Shown in pieces: positions 15,555 through 23,477 of a stretch of DNA of 64,000 bases. Origin of the DNA: Kitasatospora sp. NBC_01287 (GTDB lineage: Bacteria; Actinomycetota; Actinomycetes; Streptomycetales; Streptomycetaceae); assembly GCF_026340565.1 (NCBI RefSeq), contig NZ_JAPEPB010000001.1:4812501-4876500 (forward strand). The letters run 5' to 3'. Under the pieces are notes generated by a model, which did not search any database, was not told the origin of the DNA, and saw only the letters and a program-made list of their open reading frames with translations. A program made the translations under genes and the position numbers. Every line of letters starts with the position of its first letter. Positions within the stretch are counted from its first letter, which is position 1.

Positions 15555-17003
15555 TCAGGCGGTGTCCGAGAGCCGGTTCAGCCCCAGCGTCAGCAGGCCC
15601 GCGACCAGGAAGGAGAAGAGCGAGGCGGAGGTCCACTCCTGCGGGGTGAAGTGCGCCCAGGACTGGGTGTCCGTCCAGAAGCGCGTCCAGGGTCCGGCGT
15701 GCTGGGTCGGCGCCAGGAACTGGTAGGTGCACAGGCCCAACGCCCACGGCAGCAGCATCAGTGGCCGGGCCGGTGCCTGCTGCGACATGTCCCAGCCGCG
15801 CCGGCCGCGGCCCAGGAAGTAGTCGGCGGCCAGCACCGCGAGCAGCGGCACGAAGACCGAGCCGATCAGCCCGAGGAAGGCGTAGTAGGAGTTGGTGAAC
15901 TCGGTGATCCGCAGCGCCAGCACGGTGACCAGCAGGCCGATCCCGCCGGTCAGCAGCCGCCGGTCGACCCTCGGGAAGAGGTTGTGCACCGACATGGCGG
16001 TCGAGTAGACGTTGGCGAAGGACTGGTCCGCCTCGCGCAGCACCAGGACCAGCAGGAAGGCCCAGCCGGCCGTCACCCCGGTGAAGGAGTCCAGCAGGTT
16101 GTCGGCGTTGCCGTGCGACTGGAGCAGCGCGATCAGGCCGAGCAGGTAGCACCAGACCTGGGCCACGGTGTAGCCGGAGAAGGTCCCCCAGAAGGAGGCC
16201 CGCCCGGTGCGCGAGTGCCGGGTGTAGTCGGCGGCCAGCGGCACGAAGGAGATCGAGACGGCGATGATCGCGTCGGTCGCGCCGAGGAAGCCGTGCCAGT
16301 TGCCGGCTCCCGGGTCGGGCCAGCCCTGCCGCCCCAGCTGGACGGTGTAGTAGACCATCGCCACGCCCACCGCGATCGCCACGTACTTGCGCAGCGCCGC
16401 GATCGACCCCAGCGGCCAGATCGTCAGCACGGTGGTCAGCAGGCCGGCCAGCACCACGAAGAGCCAGCGCCAGCCCTGGGTACCGGCCACCGTCTGGGCA
16501 CCCCAGGCGATCACGATCAGCTCGTAGACGCCCCAGCCCACGCACTGCGCGATGTTCAGCACGGTCGGCACGTAGGAGAGCCGGGTGCCGAAGAGCCCGC
16601 GCAGCACGGCCATGGCCGGCGCGCCGGTGCGGGCGCCGATCAGCGCGGCCACGCCCAGCATCGCGGTGCCGATCACGGTGCCCGCCACGATCGCGGTCAG
16701 CGCCGCGGTGAAGGAGAGCTCGCTGCCGGGCTGGCCCAGCACGGTGGCGGCGCTGGTGAAGCCGATCAGGCTGATCCCCAGGTTGGCCCAGAGCGCGAAC
16801 TGGTCCTTGAAGCCCAGGGTGCGCGGCGGCGCGGTGTCCAGCACCAGCGGTGCCTCGGCGTGGCCGGCCGCGGCCCGCGGTTCGAGCACCGCCGTCGACG
16901 AGGACGACGAGGACGACGAGGGCGACGAGGGCGAGGAGGGCGAGGAGGACGAGGAGGGTGACGACGGGGAAGGCGAAGATGGGGAAGGCGAAGCAGCCGT
17001 CAT
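15555..17003 (-). CDS. cytX: NCS1-family permease, putative hydroxymethylpyrimidine transporter CytX
   Basis: A 482-residue NCS1 transporter with about 12 membrane segments. The body opens with LGFKDQFALWANLGISLIGF and contains ISFVPLAADYTRHSRTG and GLIGSVFVPLLAVLAADYF, as in CytX/CodB-type permeases. The TPP riboswitch directly upstream identifies the cargo class: CytX proteins import the thiamine precursor HMP or related pyrimidines. The start ATG 17003 follows GGGAG that forms the 3' edge of the aptamer, so ligand binding can hide the ribosome site. The first 36 residues are an almost pure Ser/Pro tract (SPSSPSPSSPSSSSS), unusual for this family and probably disordered in the cytoplasm. 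Confidence 0.85.
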   Translation of the reverse strand: MTAASPSPSSPSPSSPSSSSSPSSPSSPSSSSSSSSTAVLEPRAAAGHAEAPLVLDTAPPRTLGFKDQFALWANLGISLIGFTSAATVLGQPGSELSFTAALTAIVAGTVIGTAMLGVAALIGARTGAPAMAVLRGLFGTRLSYVPTVLNIAQCVGWGVYELIVIAWGAQTVAGTQGWRWLFVVLAGLLTTVLTIWPLGSIAALRKYVAIAVGVAMVYYTVQLGRQGWPDPGAGNWHGFLGATDAIIAVSISFVPLAADYTRHSRTGRASFWGTFSGYTVAQVWCYLLGLIALLQSHGNADNLLDSFTGVTAGWAFLLVLVLREADQSFANVYSTAMSVHNLFPRVDRRLLTGGIGLLVTVLALRITEFTNSYYAFLGLIGSVFVPLLAVLAADYFLGRGRRGWDMSQQAPARPLMLLPWALGLCTYQFLAPTQHAGPWTRFWTDTQSWAHFTPQEWTSASLFSFLVAGLLTLGLNRLSDTA

Positions 17004-17009
17004 GGCCAG

Positions 17010-17145
17010 GACTCCCTACGCCGGCATTACCCGGACAGGTTCCGGCGGTCAGCACTCCCTCGACCGCACCGGCGTCACCGCCATGGCGTACGGTCGATCA
17101 GCGCACTCTCAGCCTGGTGGGTCCAAGCTCCCGCGTGTCGATCAG
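17010..17145 (-). promoter_or_regulatory. TPP (thiamine pyrophosphate) riboswitch, THI element
   Basis: Read on the minus strand, the conserved pieces occur in order: GGGAGC (about 17131), CACCAGGCTGAGAGTGCGC (17101-17119), GGGAGTGCTGACCGCCGGAA, ACCTGTCCGGGTAATGCCGG (17021-17040) and GCGTAGGGAGTCC. The CTGAGA loop and the GGGTAATGCCGGCGTAGGGA thi-box core are essentially consensus. The P3 extension holds extra paired sequence (GTACGCC/GGCG). The 3' end overlaps the ribosome site of the permease gene, so control is probably at translation initiation, with repression when TPP is bound. Confidence 0.95.
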
Positions 17146-17374
17146 GAAGCGACAGGGTAGCCCGGCGCTTGGATTACGCCAAGGCACGGCAGTGCGCCGT
17201 CCGGATCGCGGAACGCCTCGGGGAGGCCGTTCGGGTGTCGCGAGCAGGGCGAACGGGGGCCTGTTCGGTCCGTCTAAGGATTCTTACCAGTTCTTCAGGC
17301 GGCCCCTTACGGCAACCAGATCGGGCATAGGAAAAACTAGGGGCCAAGGTCCCTGTCAGCTATGGAGGTCGTCC

Positions 17375-19162
17375 GTGAGCACCGAGCACGAGAGTGGTTC
17401 CACCGGTCCGCAGGGGGAGCAGCTCTCCAGCGGGCACGGCGAGCCGGGGGGCACTTCGGCGGTCGGTGACCCCCGGGCGGGCACCGAGCCCGCGGCGAGC
17501 GAGCCGACGATGGTCCTGCCCGCGGCGGACCCGGGCGTGGCGGACGCGAGCGCGCCCGAGCGGCCCGTGGCACCGCAGCCGACCCTGGCCCTGACCAAGG
17601 TGCCCGCCCCGGAGCCGACCCCGGCCGCGCCGCCCGCCGAGCCCGCCAGGACCTACCTGGACGCGCCGCCGCCGGCCGCGCCCGGCTACCTGGACGCCCC
17701 GCCGCCGGTCCCGTCGGCGCCCGCCGTCGAGCCGCCCGCCAACCCGTACGCGGCCCCCGCGGCCCCGCTCGCCGCCCCGCCCGTGGGCGGCGCCCCGATC
17801 ACCCCCGGCCTGCCGGCCGCCGGGGCCCCGCAGGGCGAGCAGCACCACCCGTTCGGCGCCGGCACCCCGATCGGCGATGCCTGGTCGACCCCGCAGCAGG
17901 GCCTGCCCGGCTACCCGGAGGGGACGGAGTTCGCCGGCCACCCGCAGGGCGGCGTCCCCGGTTACCCCGGCGGACCGGAGTTCCCCGGCGAGTACCCGGG
18001 CGGCTTCGCCCCGCCGCCCGCGCCGCGCAAGAAGGGCAAGGGCTCGCTGATCGCGCTGATCGCCGCGGTCGCCCTGGTGGCCGGTGTCGCGGGCGGGGTG
18101 GCCGGCGCGGCGCTCAAGGGCAACGGCAGCTCCGGCTCGTCCGCCCTGACCGGCAACAGTCGCTCCAGCACCACGACCACCAGCGCCAACAACCAGGTCG
18201 CGCTCAACCGGGCACCCGACTCGGTGGCCGGCATCGCGGGCACCGCGTTGCCCAGCACCGTCACCATCAAGGCGGAGGGCAGCTCGGAGTCCGGCACCGG
18301 CACCGGCTTCATCTTCGACACCCAGGGCCACATCCTGACCAACAACCACGTGGTCGCCCCGGCGGACAACGGCGGCAAGCTGAGCGTCAAGTTCTCCGAC
18401 GGCAACACCTACCCCGCCTCGGTGGTCGGCAAGGCCAAGGGCTACGACCTCGCGGTGGTCAAGCTGGACGCGCAGCCGAGCGAGAAGCTCACCCCGCTCC
18501 CGCTGGGCGACTCCGACCAGGTCGCGGTCGGCGACGTGTCGATCGCCATCGGCGCGCCGTACGACCTGGAGAGCACCGTCACCTCCGGCATCATCAGCGC
18601 CAAGAACCGCCCGGTCGCCTCCGGTGACCAGGCCAGCACCCAGACCTCGTACATGAACGCGCTGCAGACCGACGCCTCGATCAACCCGGGCAACTCCGGC
18701 GGCCCGCTGCTCAACGCGAGCGGCCAGGTGATCGGGATCAACTCGGCGATCCAGTCCAACTCCAGCGGCAGCGGCCAGGCCGGCAGCATCGGCCTCGGCT
18801 TCGCGATCCCGATCAACCAGGCCAAGCGGGTCGCCCAGATGCTGATCACCACCGGCACCCCGGTCTACGCGACCCTCGGCGTGCTGCGCAACGACGACTA
18901 CAGCGGGGACGGCGCGCAGATCATGACCTCCCCGGTCGGCGGCACCCCGGCCGTCACCCCCGGCGGCCCTGCCGACCAGGCCGGCCTGAAGCCGGGCGAC
19001 GTGATCACCAAGCTCGGCGGCGAGATCATCGACAACGGTCCCGCCCTGGTCAGCGCCATCTGGACGCACGCCCCCGGCGACAAGGTGGACGTCGACTACA
19101 CCCGCAACGGCACCTCCGGCCACACCAGCGTCACCCTGGGCAGCCGCTCCGGCGACCAGTAA
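17375..19162 (+). CDS. HtrA/DegP-like S1C serine protease with PDZ domain, membrane anchored
   Basis: A 595-residue protein. The cytoplasmic N-terminus (about 1-220) is a Pro/Ala/Gly-rich disordered region. A single transmembrane helix follows KKGKG (LIALIAAVALVAGVAGGVAG, about 225-245). The trypsin-like domain shows the full triad: His in ILTNNHVV (about 325), Asp in GYDLAVVKLD (about 357) and Ser in NPGNSGGPLL (about 440). A C-terminal PDZ domain (DQAGLKPGDVITKLGGEII) follows. Such proteases degrade or refold damaged extracytoplasmic proteins and process signalling proteins. The GTG start at 17375 follows TGGAGG. The gene is divergent from the riboswitch-controlled permease. Confidence 0.93.
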   Translation: MSTEHESGSTGPQGEQLSSGHGEPGGTSAVGDPRAGTEPAASEPTMVLPAADPGVADASAPERPVAPQPTLALTKVPAPEPTPAAPPAEPARTYLDAPPPAAPGYLDAPPPVPSAPAVEPPANPYAAPAAPLAAPPVGGAPITPGLPAAGAPQGEQHHPFGAGTPIGDAWSTPQQGLPGYPEGTEFAGHPQGGVPGYPGGPEFPGEYPGGFAPPPAPRKKGKGSLIALIAAVALVAGVAGGVAGAALKGNGSSGSSALTGNSRSSTTTTSANNQVALNRAPDSVAGIAGTALPSTVTIKAEGSSESGTGTGFIFDTQGHILTNNHVVAPADNGGKLSVKFSDGNTYPASVVGKAKGYDLAVVKLDAQPSEKLTPLPLGDSDQVAVGDVSIAIGAPYDLESTVTSGIISAKNRPVASGDQASTQTSYMNALQTDASINPGNSGGPLLNASGQVIGINSAIQSNSSGSGQAGSIGLGFAIPINQAKRVAQMLITTGTPVYATLGVLRNDDYSGDGAQIMTSPVGGTPAVTPGGPADQAGLKPGDVITKLGGEIIDNGPALVSAIWTHAPGDKVDVDYTRNGTSGHTSVTLGSRSGDQ

Positions 19163-19230
19163 CCCCCGTCCCGCCCAGCCGCAAACCGGTGCACCGAACC
19201 CCCGCGGACCCGTTAGGCTGACCTCCGCCT

Positions 19231-19318
19231 GGAGAGCTGCCCGAGCGGCCTAAGGGAACAGTCTTGAAAACTGTCGTGCGGTGACCCCGTACCGTGGGTT
19301 CGAATCCCACGCTCTCCG
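19231..19318 (+). tRNA. tRNA-Ser (anticodon UGA)
   Basis: The acceptor stem GGAGAGC pairs with GCTCTCC and is followed by a G discriminator. The anticodon arm ACAGT-CTTGAAA-ACTGT shows TGA. A long variable arm and the T-arm GTGGGTTCGAATCCCAC are present. CCA is not encoded. A TTAGGCT box about ten bases upstream may be the -10 element. Confidence 0.95.
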
Positions 19319-19325
19319 CCGCGGA

Positions 19326-19360
19326 CCGGCCCCTGACCAGCGACAACGGTCAGGGGCCGG
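19326..19360 (+). terminator. Terminator after tRNA-Ser(UGA)
   Basis: Perfect 13-base arms (CCGGCCCCTGACC, 19326-19338; GGTCAGGGGCCGG, 19348-19360) with a nine-base loop, followed by GGTCTTTT. Confidence 0.9.
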
Positions 19361-19413
19361 GGTCTTTTCGGATCTTCAGCTCTCCTTCAGGCGGGCCTGG
19401 CAGGGTAGGGCTC

Positions 19414-20211
19414 ATGACGACTGCTCAACTGCGGCCGAGCGAGCCGGCCGCCGCCGCGGAGCGCCTGCTGAGCAAGGTGCCCGAGGTCACGGCGCTGTTC
19501 TGGATCACCAAGGTGCTCACCACCGGGATGGGTGAGGACGCCTCGGACTTCCTGGTGCGCACGCTCGATCCGGTGCCCGCGGTCGGGCTGGGCGGGGTGC
19601 TGCTGGTGGCGGCACTGGCGCTGCAGTTCCGGGTGAAGCGGTACATCCCGTGGGTGTACTGGCTGGCGGTCACCATGGTGAGCGTCTTCGGGACGATGGC
19701 GGCGGACGTGCTGCACGTGGGGTTCGGGGTGCCGTACACCGTTTCGGCGCCGGGGTTCCTGGTGGTGCTGCTGGCGGTCTTCGCCTGGTGGCGGATCAGT
19801 GAGGGGACGCTGTCGATCCACAGCGTGCGCACCCCGAAGCGGGAGTTCTGCTACTGGGCGGCCGTGCTGGCCACCTTCGCGCTGGGCACGGCGGTGGGCG
19901 ACATGACGGCCACCACGGTGGGCCTGGGCTACTTCTCCTCCGGGGTGGCCTTCACCGTCGCGATCGCGCTGCCCGCGCTCGCGCACTGGAAGCTGCGACT
20001 GAACGCGGTGCTCGCCTTCTGGCTGGCCTACATCCTGACCCGCCCGCTGGGTGCCTCGTTCGCCGACTGGATGGGCGCGGACCGCGACCACCACGGCCTG
20101 GGCTGGGGCTTCGGGCCGGTCAGCCTGGTGCTCGCGGTGCTGATCGCGGCGCTGGTCGGTGTGCTGACGGTGCGTGGTGGCGCTGCCGCGGGGCGGCGCC
20201 GGGCGGGCTGA
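19414..20211 (+). CDS. COG4705-like integral membrane protein
   Basis: A 265-residue protein with seven to eight hydrophobic segments. Its first part, LLSKVPEVTALFWITKVLTT, followed by GMGEDASDFLV, is characteristic of the COG4705 membrane proteins, described as possible regulators of amylopullulanase but without a proven role. Repeated helices carry small conserved acidic spots (MGEDASD, GTAVGDMTATTVGLGY), suggesting a transport or binding role. The ATG at 19414 is preceded directly by TAGGGCTC, the -10-like box of a leaderless transcript, and there is no ribosome site. An upstream in-frame ATG at 19294 lies inside the tRNA and is rejected. It stands alone after the tRNA terminator. Confidence 0.75.
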   Translation: MTTAQLRPSEPAAAAERLLSKVPEVTALFWITKVLTTGMGEDASDFLVRTLDPVPAVGLGGVLLVAALALQFRVKRYIPWVYWLAVTMVSVFGTMAADVLHVGFGVPYTVSAPGFLVVLLAVFAWWRISEGTLSIHSVRTPKREFCYWAAVLATFALGTAVGDMTATTVGLGYFSSGVAFTVAIALPALAHWKLRLNAVLAFWLAYILTRPLGASFADWMGADRDHHGLGWGFGPVSLVLAVLIAALVGVLTVRGGAAAGRRRAG

Positions 20212-20349
20212 AACCGGGGCCGGCGGCCGGCGGGACCAGGACGGGGAAGGGATGACGCCCAATCGGCTGAACTTCCCGTATGACGGTGCTACCTTCGTCC
20301 CGCAGCCGCCACCGGGTGCGCACAGGCCTTGGTCGAGGGGGAGACCGAC

Positions 20350-21168
20350 ATGTCCGACGAGCAGCCGTATCCGCCGCCGGGCGGGCCTTCGGGGCCGCCG
20401 CCGTACCTGCCCCCGGCTCCGGGCCCGGCCCCGTCAGCCGCTTACCCACCCCCTGCCTACCCGCCGCCCGGCGGGCCGCTGCCCCCCGGCTACCCGGCAG
20501 CACCCGGCTACGCCGTGCCGCCCGGGTACCCGCCGCCACCGCCGCGGACGCCCCGGAAGGGGCTGTGGACGGCGGTGGCCGTCGTCGCCGGGATCGCGGT
20601 GCTGAGCGGTGTGGTGCTCGCGGTCTCCTCCTCCACCAGGCCGGACCCGGTGGACATCGCGCTGCCGCACTCGGTCGAGGGCAAGGCGATGGCCGACGGC
20701 TCGGACGGCCGTGACTCGCTCATCGACCAGTCCAATGCCTCCCGGGCGGGCCTGGCAGATCTGAGGCAGGCCGGCTACGGAGCCGCCGCCGCTTCCTCCG
20801 ACGAGGCCGCCTGGAGCGTGGCGATCGGCCGTAACGCCGACCACACTTTCGCGGGCTGGCTCGCCGGCAACCGGGGGGACATCGCCGATCGGGCCAAGGT
20901 CACCCATCCTGACCTGGGGATCGGCGGCACGACGGAGTGCTACCAGGCGAACAGCGGGAGCGGCGGGAGCGGTGACAGCGGTGACAGCGGTGACAGCGGT
21001 GACAGCGGCAGCGGTGACAGCAGTGACAGCAGTGACAGCGACAGCGATTTCGGCTCACTGTGCATCTGGTACGACGACAACTACGTGCTGATCGTGGTGG
21101 GCAACGCCGCCTCCGCCGGGGAGGTCGGCGCGGTGGTGCGCGGGGTCTACCAGGGCACCGAGCGCTGA
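20350..21168 (+). CDS. Pro-rich single-pass membrane protein with Gly-Asp-Ser repeat, function unknown
   Basis: A 272-residue protein: a cytoplasmic PPPGGPSGPPPYLPP-type region (1-75), one transmembrane helix (LWTAVAVVAGIAVLSGVVLAV, split here for length, about 77-97), and an extracytoplasmic domain of about 170 residues. Two Cys (TECYQAN and LCIWYDD) flank a GDSGDSGDSG/SDSSDSDSD run encoded by a nine-base GGTGACAGC tandem repeat (20970-21045). The repeat therefore sits as a flexible acidic loop that may be closed by a disulfide. The start ATG 20350 follows GGGGGAG. The architecture (Pro-rich cytoplasmic tail, one helix, external domain) is common in actinomycete envelope proteins of unknown role. 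Confidence 0.7.
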   Translation: MSDEQPYPPPGGPSGPPPYLPPAPGPAPSAAYPPPAYPPPGGPLPPGYPAAPGYAVPPGYPPPPPRTPRKGLWTAVAVVAGIAVLSGVVLAVSSSTRPDPVDIALPHSVEGKAMADGSDGRDSLIDQSNASRAGLADLRQAGYGAAAASSDEAAWSVAIGRNADHTFAGWLAGNRGDIADRAKVTHPDLGIGGTTECYQANSGSGGSGDSGDSGDSGDSGSGDSSDSSDSDSDFGSLCIWYDDNYVLIVVGNAASAGEVGAVVRGVYQGTER

Positions 21169-21294
21169 GAGCGCCGGGCCGCGACCACCGCTCCGGCGGG
21201 GAACGCTCCGCCGGGCCCGCCCCCGCGGACACCCACCCCCGCCTCCGCGGGCTTCCGTCACACTGGGCTCCTCGGACGACGAGAGGGGCCTGTG

Positions 21295-22659
21295 ATGAGC
21301 GAGCTGATGGAGCGTCTGCTGGCGGGGCTGCCCGCGGCGGCGGTGGTCGTCGATCCGGCGGTGACCGCCGCCTACCGGCACGACATGGCGGGGTTCTGCG
21401 AGGCCGGTGAGCCGGCCGTGCTCGTCTTCCCGACCACGGTCGAGGAGGTGCGGCACGTGCTGCGCACCGCGAGCGAACTGCGGGTGCCGGTGGTGCCGCA
21501 GGGCGCCAGGACGGGCCTGTCCGGCGGGGCGAACGCGGTGGCCGGCTGTGTCCTGCTCTCGCTGGTGAAGATGGACCGGATCCTGGAGCTGGACCCGGTG
21601 AACCGGATCGCCGTGGTGGAGCCCGGGGTGGTCAACGCCCAGCTCTCCCGGGCCGCCGAGGCACGCGGCCTGGCCTATCCGCCGGACCCGTCCAGCTGGG
21701 AGTCGTGCACCATCGGCGGCAACATCGGCACCGGCGCGGGCGGCCTGTGCTGCGTCAAGTACGGGGTGACCGGCGAGTACGTGCTCGGCCTCGACGTGGT
21801 GCTGGCCGACGGGCGGCTGCTGCGCACCGGGCGGCGCACCGCCAAGGGCGTGGCCGGCTACGACCTGACCCGGCTCTTCGTCGGCTCCGAGGGCACCTTG
21901 GGCGTGGTGGTCGGCGCGGTGCTCGCCCTGCGGCCCGCGCCCGCGCCGCAGCTCGCGCTGGCGGCCGAGTTCGCCAGTGCGACGGCGGCCTGCGCGGCGG
22001 TCAACGCGGTGATCGAGGCCGGCTTCACCCCCTCGTTGATGGAGCTGATGGACTCGGTGGTCGTCAAGGCGGTCAACCGGTTCGGGCGGATGGGGCTGCC
22101 GGAGAGCACCGAGGCGCTGCTGCTGGTGGCCTTCGACGGGCCCGAGCGGCTCCAGGAGCTGGCCGCGGTCGCCGAGCTGTGCCGGGCGGCGGGGGCCACC
22201 GAGGTGGTGCCCGCCGATGACCAGGCCGAGTCGGAACTGCTGCTGCAGGCCCGGCGCCTGGCGCTGACCGCGATGGACACCCTGGGCACCACGATGGTGG
22301 ACGACGTCGCGGTACCGCGCTCGCGGATGGCCGAGATGCTGAACGGCGTGGCCGAGATCGGTGAGCGCTGCGGACTGACCATCGGCGTCTGCTGCCACGC
22401 GGGGGACGGCAACACCCACCCGATCGTCGCCTTCGACGCGAAGGACCCGGACCAGGTGGCCCGGGCCAAGGACTCCTTCGACGCGATCATGGCGCTCGGT
22501 CTGGAGCTGGGCGGCACGATCACCGGCGAGCACGGGGTGGGGCTGCTCAAGCGGGAGTGGCTGGCCCGGGAGCTGGGGCCGGTCGGCTGGGAGCTGCAAA
22601 AGCAGATGAAAGGATTGTTCGACCCGCTGGGAATCCTCAATCCGGGCAAGCTGTTCTGA
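21295..22659 (+). CDS. FAD-binding oxidoreductase, GlcD / D-lactate dehydrogenase type
   Basis: A 454-residue flavoprotein of the vanillyl-alcohol-oxidase fold. The FAD-binding half shows VVPQGARTGLSGGANAV and IGGNIGTGAGGLCCVKYG; the C-terminal cap ends GTITGEHGVGLLKREWL, with the metal-binding/catalytic His, and DPLGILNPGKLF. The family oxidises 2-hydroxy acids such as glycolate or D-lactate to 2-oxo acids, passing electrons to an acceptor. No GlcE/GlcF partner subunits are adjacent, which favours a stand-alone D-lactate or D-2-hydroxyglutarate-type dehydrogenase. ATG 21295 is preferred over the GTG at 21292 because AGAGGGG is six bases from it. Confidence 0.9.
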   Translation: MSELMERLLAGLPAAAVVVDPAVTAAYRHDMAGFCEAGEPAVLVFPTTVEEVRHVLRTASELRVPVVPQGARTGLSGGANAVAGCVLLSLVKMDRILELDPVNRIAVVEPGVVNAQLSRAAEARGLAYPPDPSSWESCTIGGNIGTGAGGLCCVKYGVTGEYVLGLDVVLADGRLLRTGRRTAKGVAGYDLTRLFVGSEGTLGVVVGAVLALRPAPAPQLALAAEFASATAACAAVNAVIEAGFTPSLMELMDSVVVKAVNRFGRMGLPESTEALLLVAFDGPERLQELAAVAELCRAAGATEVVPADDQAESELLLQARRLALTAMDTLGTTMVDDVAVPRSRMAEMLNGVAEIGERCGLTIGVCCHAGDGNTHPIVAFDAKDPDQVARAKDSFDAIMALGLELGGTITGEHGVGLLKREWLARELGPVGWELQKQMKGLFDPLGILNPGKLF

Positions 22660-22939
22660 GCCATTCCGGGGTGGCGCGAGGGGGTGGCGCGGCGCCGGCG
22701 GGCGCTGGGCCCGGGGTGGCCGGGCGCTGCGATGGCCGAAGAACGACCTGTGGATATCGGCTCTTCCGGGGTCCGGGTTTAGCTTTCCGACGTCACGCGA
22801 TCGAGCGAATTGCCTGGTGGGGGCTGGCGGAGTGCCCCGCGGCGGTTGAATCCTGATCTCGGCGTCGCAGCCCGCAGGGGTTCGTCTGGCCGCGAACTCC
22901 CGCAGCAATTAACCCACTTCCGGATTTCTGGAGGATCTC

Positions 22940-23269
22940 ATGGCTCGCTTCCGCACTGCACGGGTGGCCGTCGCGCTGGCCGCAGCCCCGCTCGCCGCAG
23001 GCCTGCTGCTGGCTGGTGCCGGCGCCGCGTTCGCCGACAACGTGGCCGGCGCCGATCAGGGTGCCAACAGCAGCGTCGTCTCCAACGTCGGCAGCGGCAA
23101 CATCTTCGGCTCGGTGGACGGCAACTACAACTGGACCCAGCAGACCGCGACCGGCAGCGGCGCCTCGAACCAGAACAACACCCTCGGGGTGAAGGACAAC
23201 TCGGGCTGGGTCTACGCGGACCAGTCGAACAAGGACGTGAAGATCGACTTCGCACCGATCATCAAGTGA
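22940..23269 (+). CDS. Small secreted protein, function unknown
   Basis: A 109-residue protein with a clear signal peptide (MARFRTARVAVALAAAPLAA to about AAFA, residue 32). The mature part of about 77 residues is rich in Asn, Gly, Ser and aromatic residues (VGSGNIFGSVDGNYNWTQQ; GSGASNQNNTLGVKDNSG). There are no Cys, no sorting signal and no lipobox, so it is probably released or self-associates on the surface. It does not match chaplins or rodlins by motif, though its Asn/Gly-rich alternation has an amyloid-like flavour. The start follows a strong TGGAGG site by six bases. The upstream 280 bases (22660-22939) hold no gene and should carry its promoter. Confidence 0.8.
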   Translation: MARFRTARVAVALAAAPLAAGLLLAGAGAAFADNVAGADQGANSSVVSNVGSGNIFGSVDGNYNWTQQTATGSGASNQNNTLGVKDNSGWVYADQSNKDVKIDFAPIIK

Positions 23270-23477
23270 GTCGGTGACGGGCGGCGGAAAGGGTCACCGC
23301 GGCTCAGGGTCCGTGGGCGGTGCCGGCGACGGCGCCGCCCACCGGCGCGTCCGGCCCCGGGCGTCCGGCCCCGGGTGGGTGGCCGGGCTGCTCCGTCCGG
23401 GTGGAGCAGTGGTGCGCACCCGGCGCGTCCGCCCCCGGTTGACCCGGTACGGCGTCAGCCGCGGCCAGGATCGAGGG

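Noticed and set aside
16850-17374. Extending the HtrA-like protease upstream to 16850
   Set aside because: That stretch is antisense to the TPP riboswitch and the permease N-terminus. The GTG at 17375 has TGGAGG upstream and begins a normal disordered tail.
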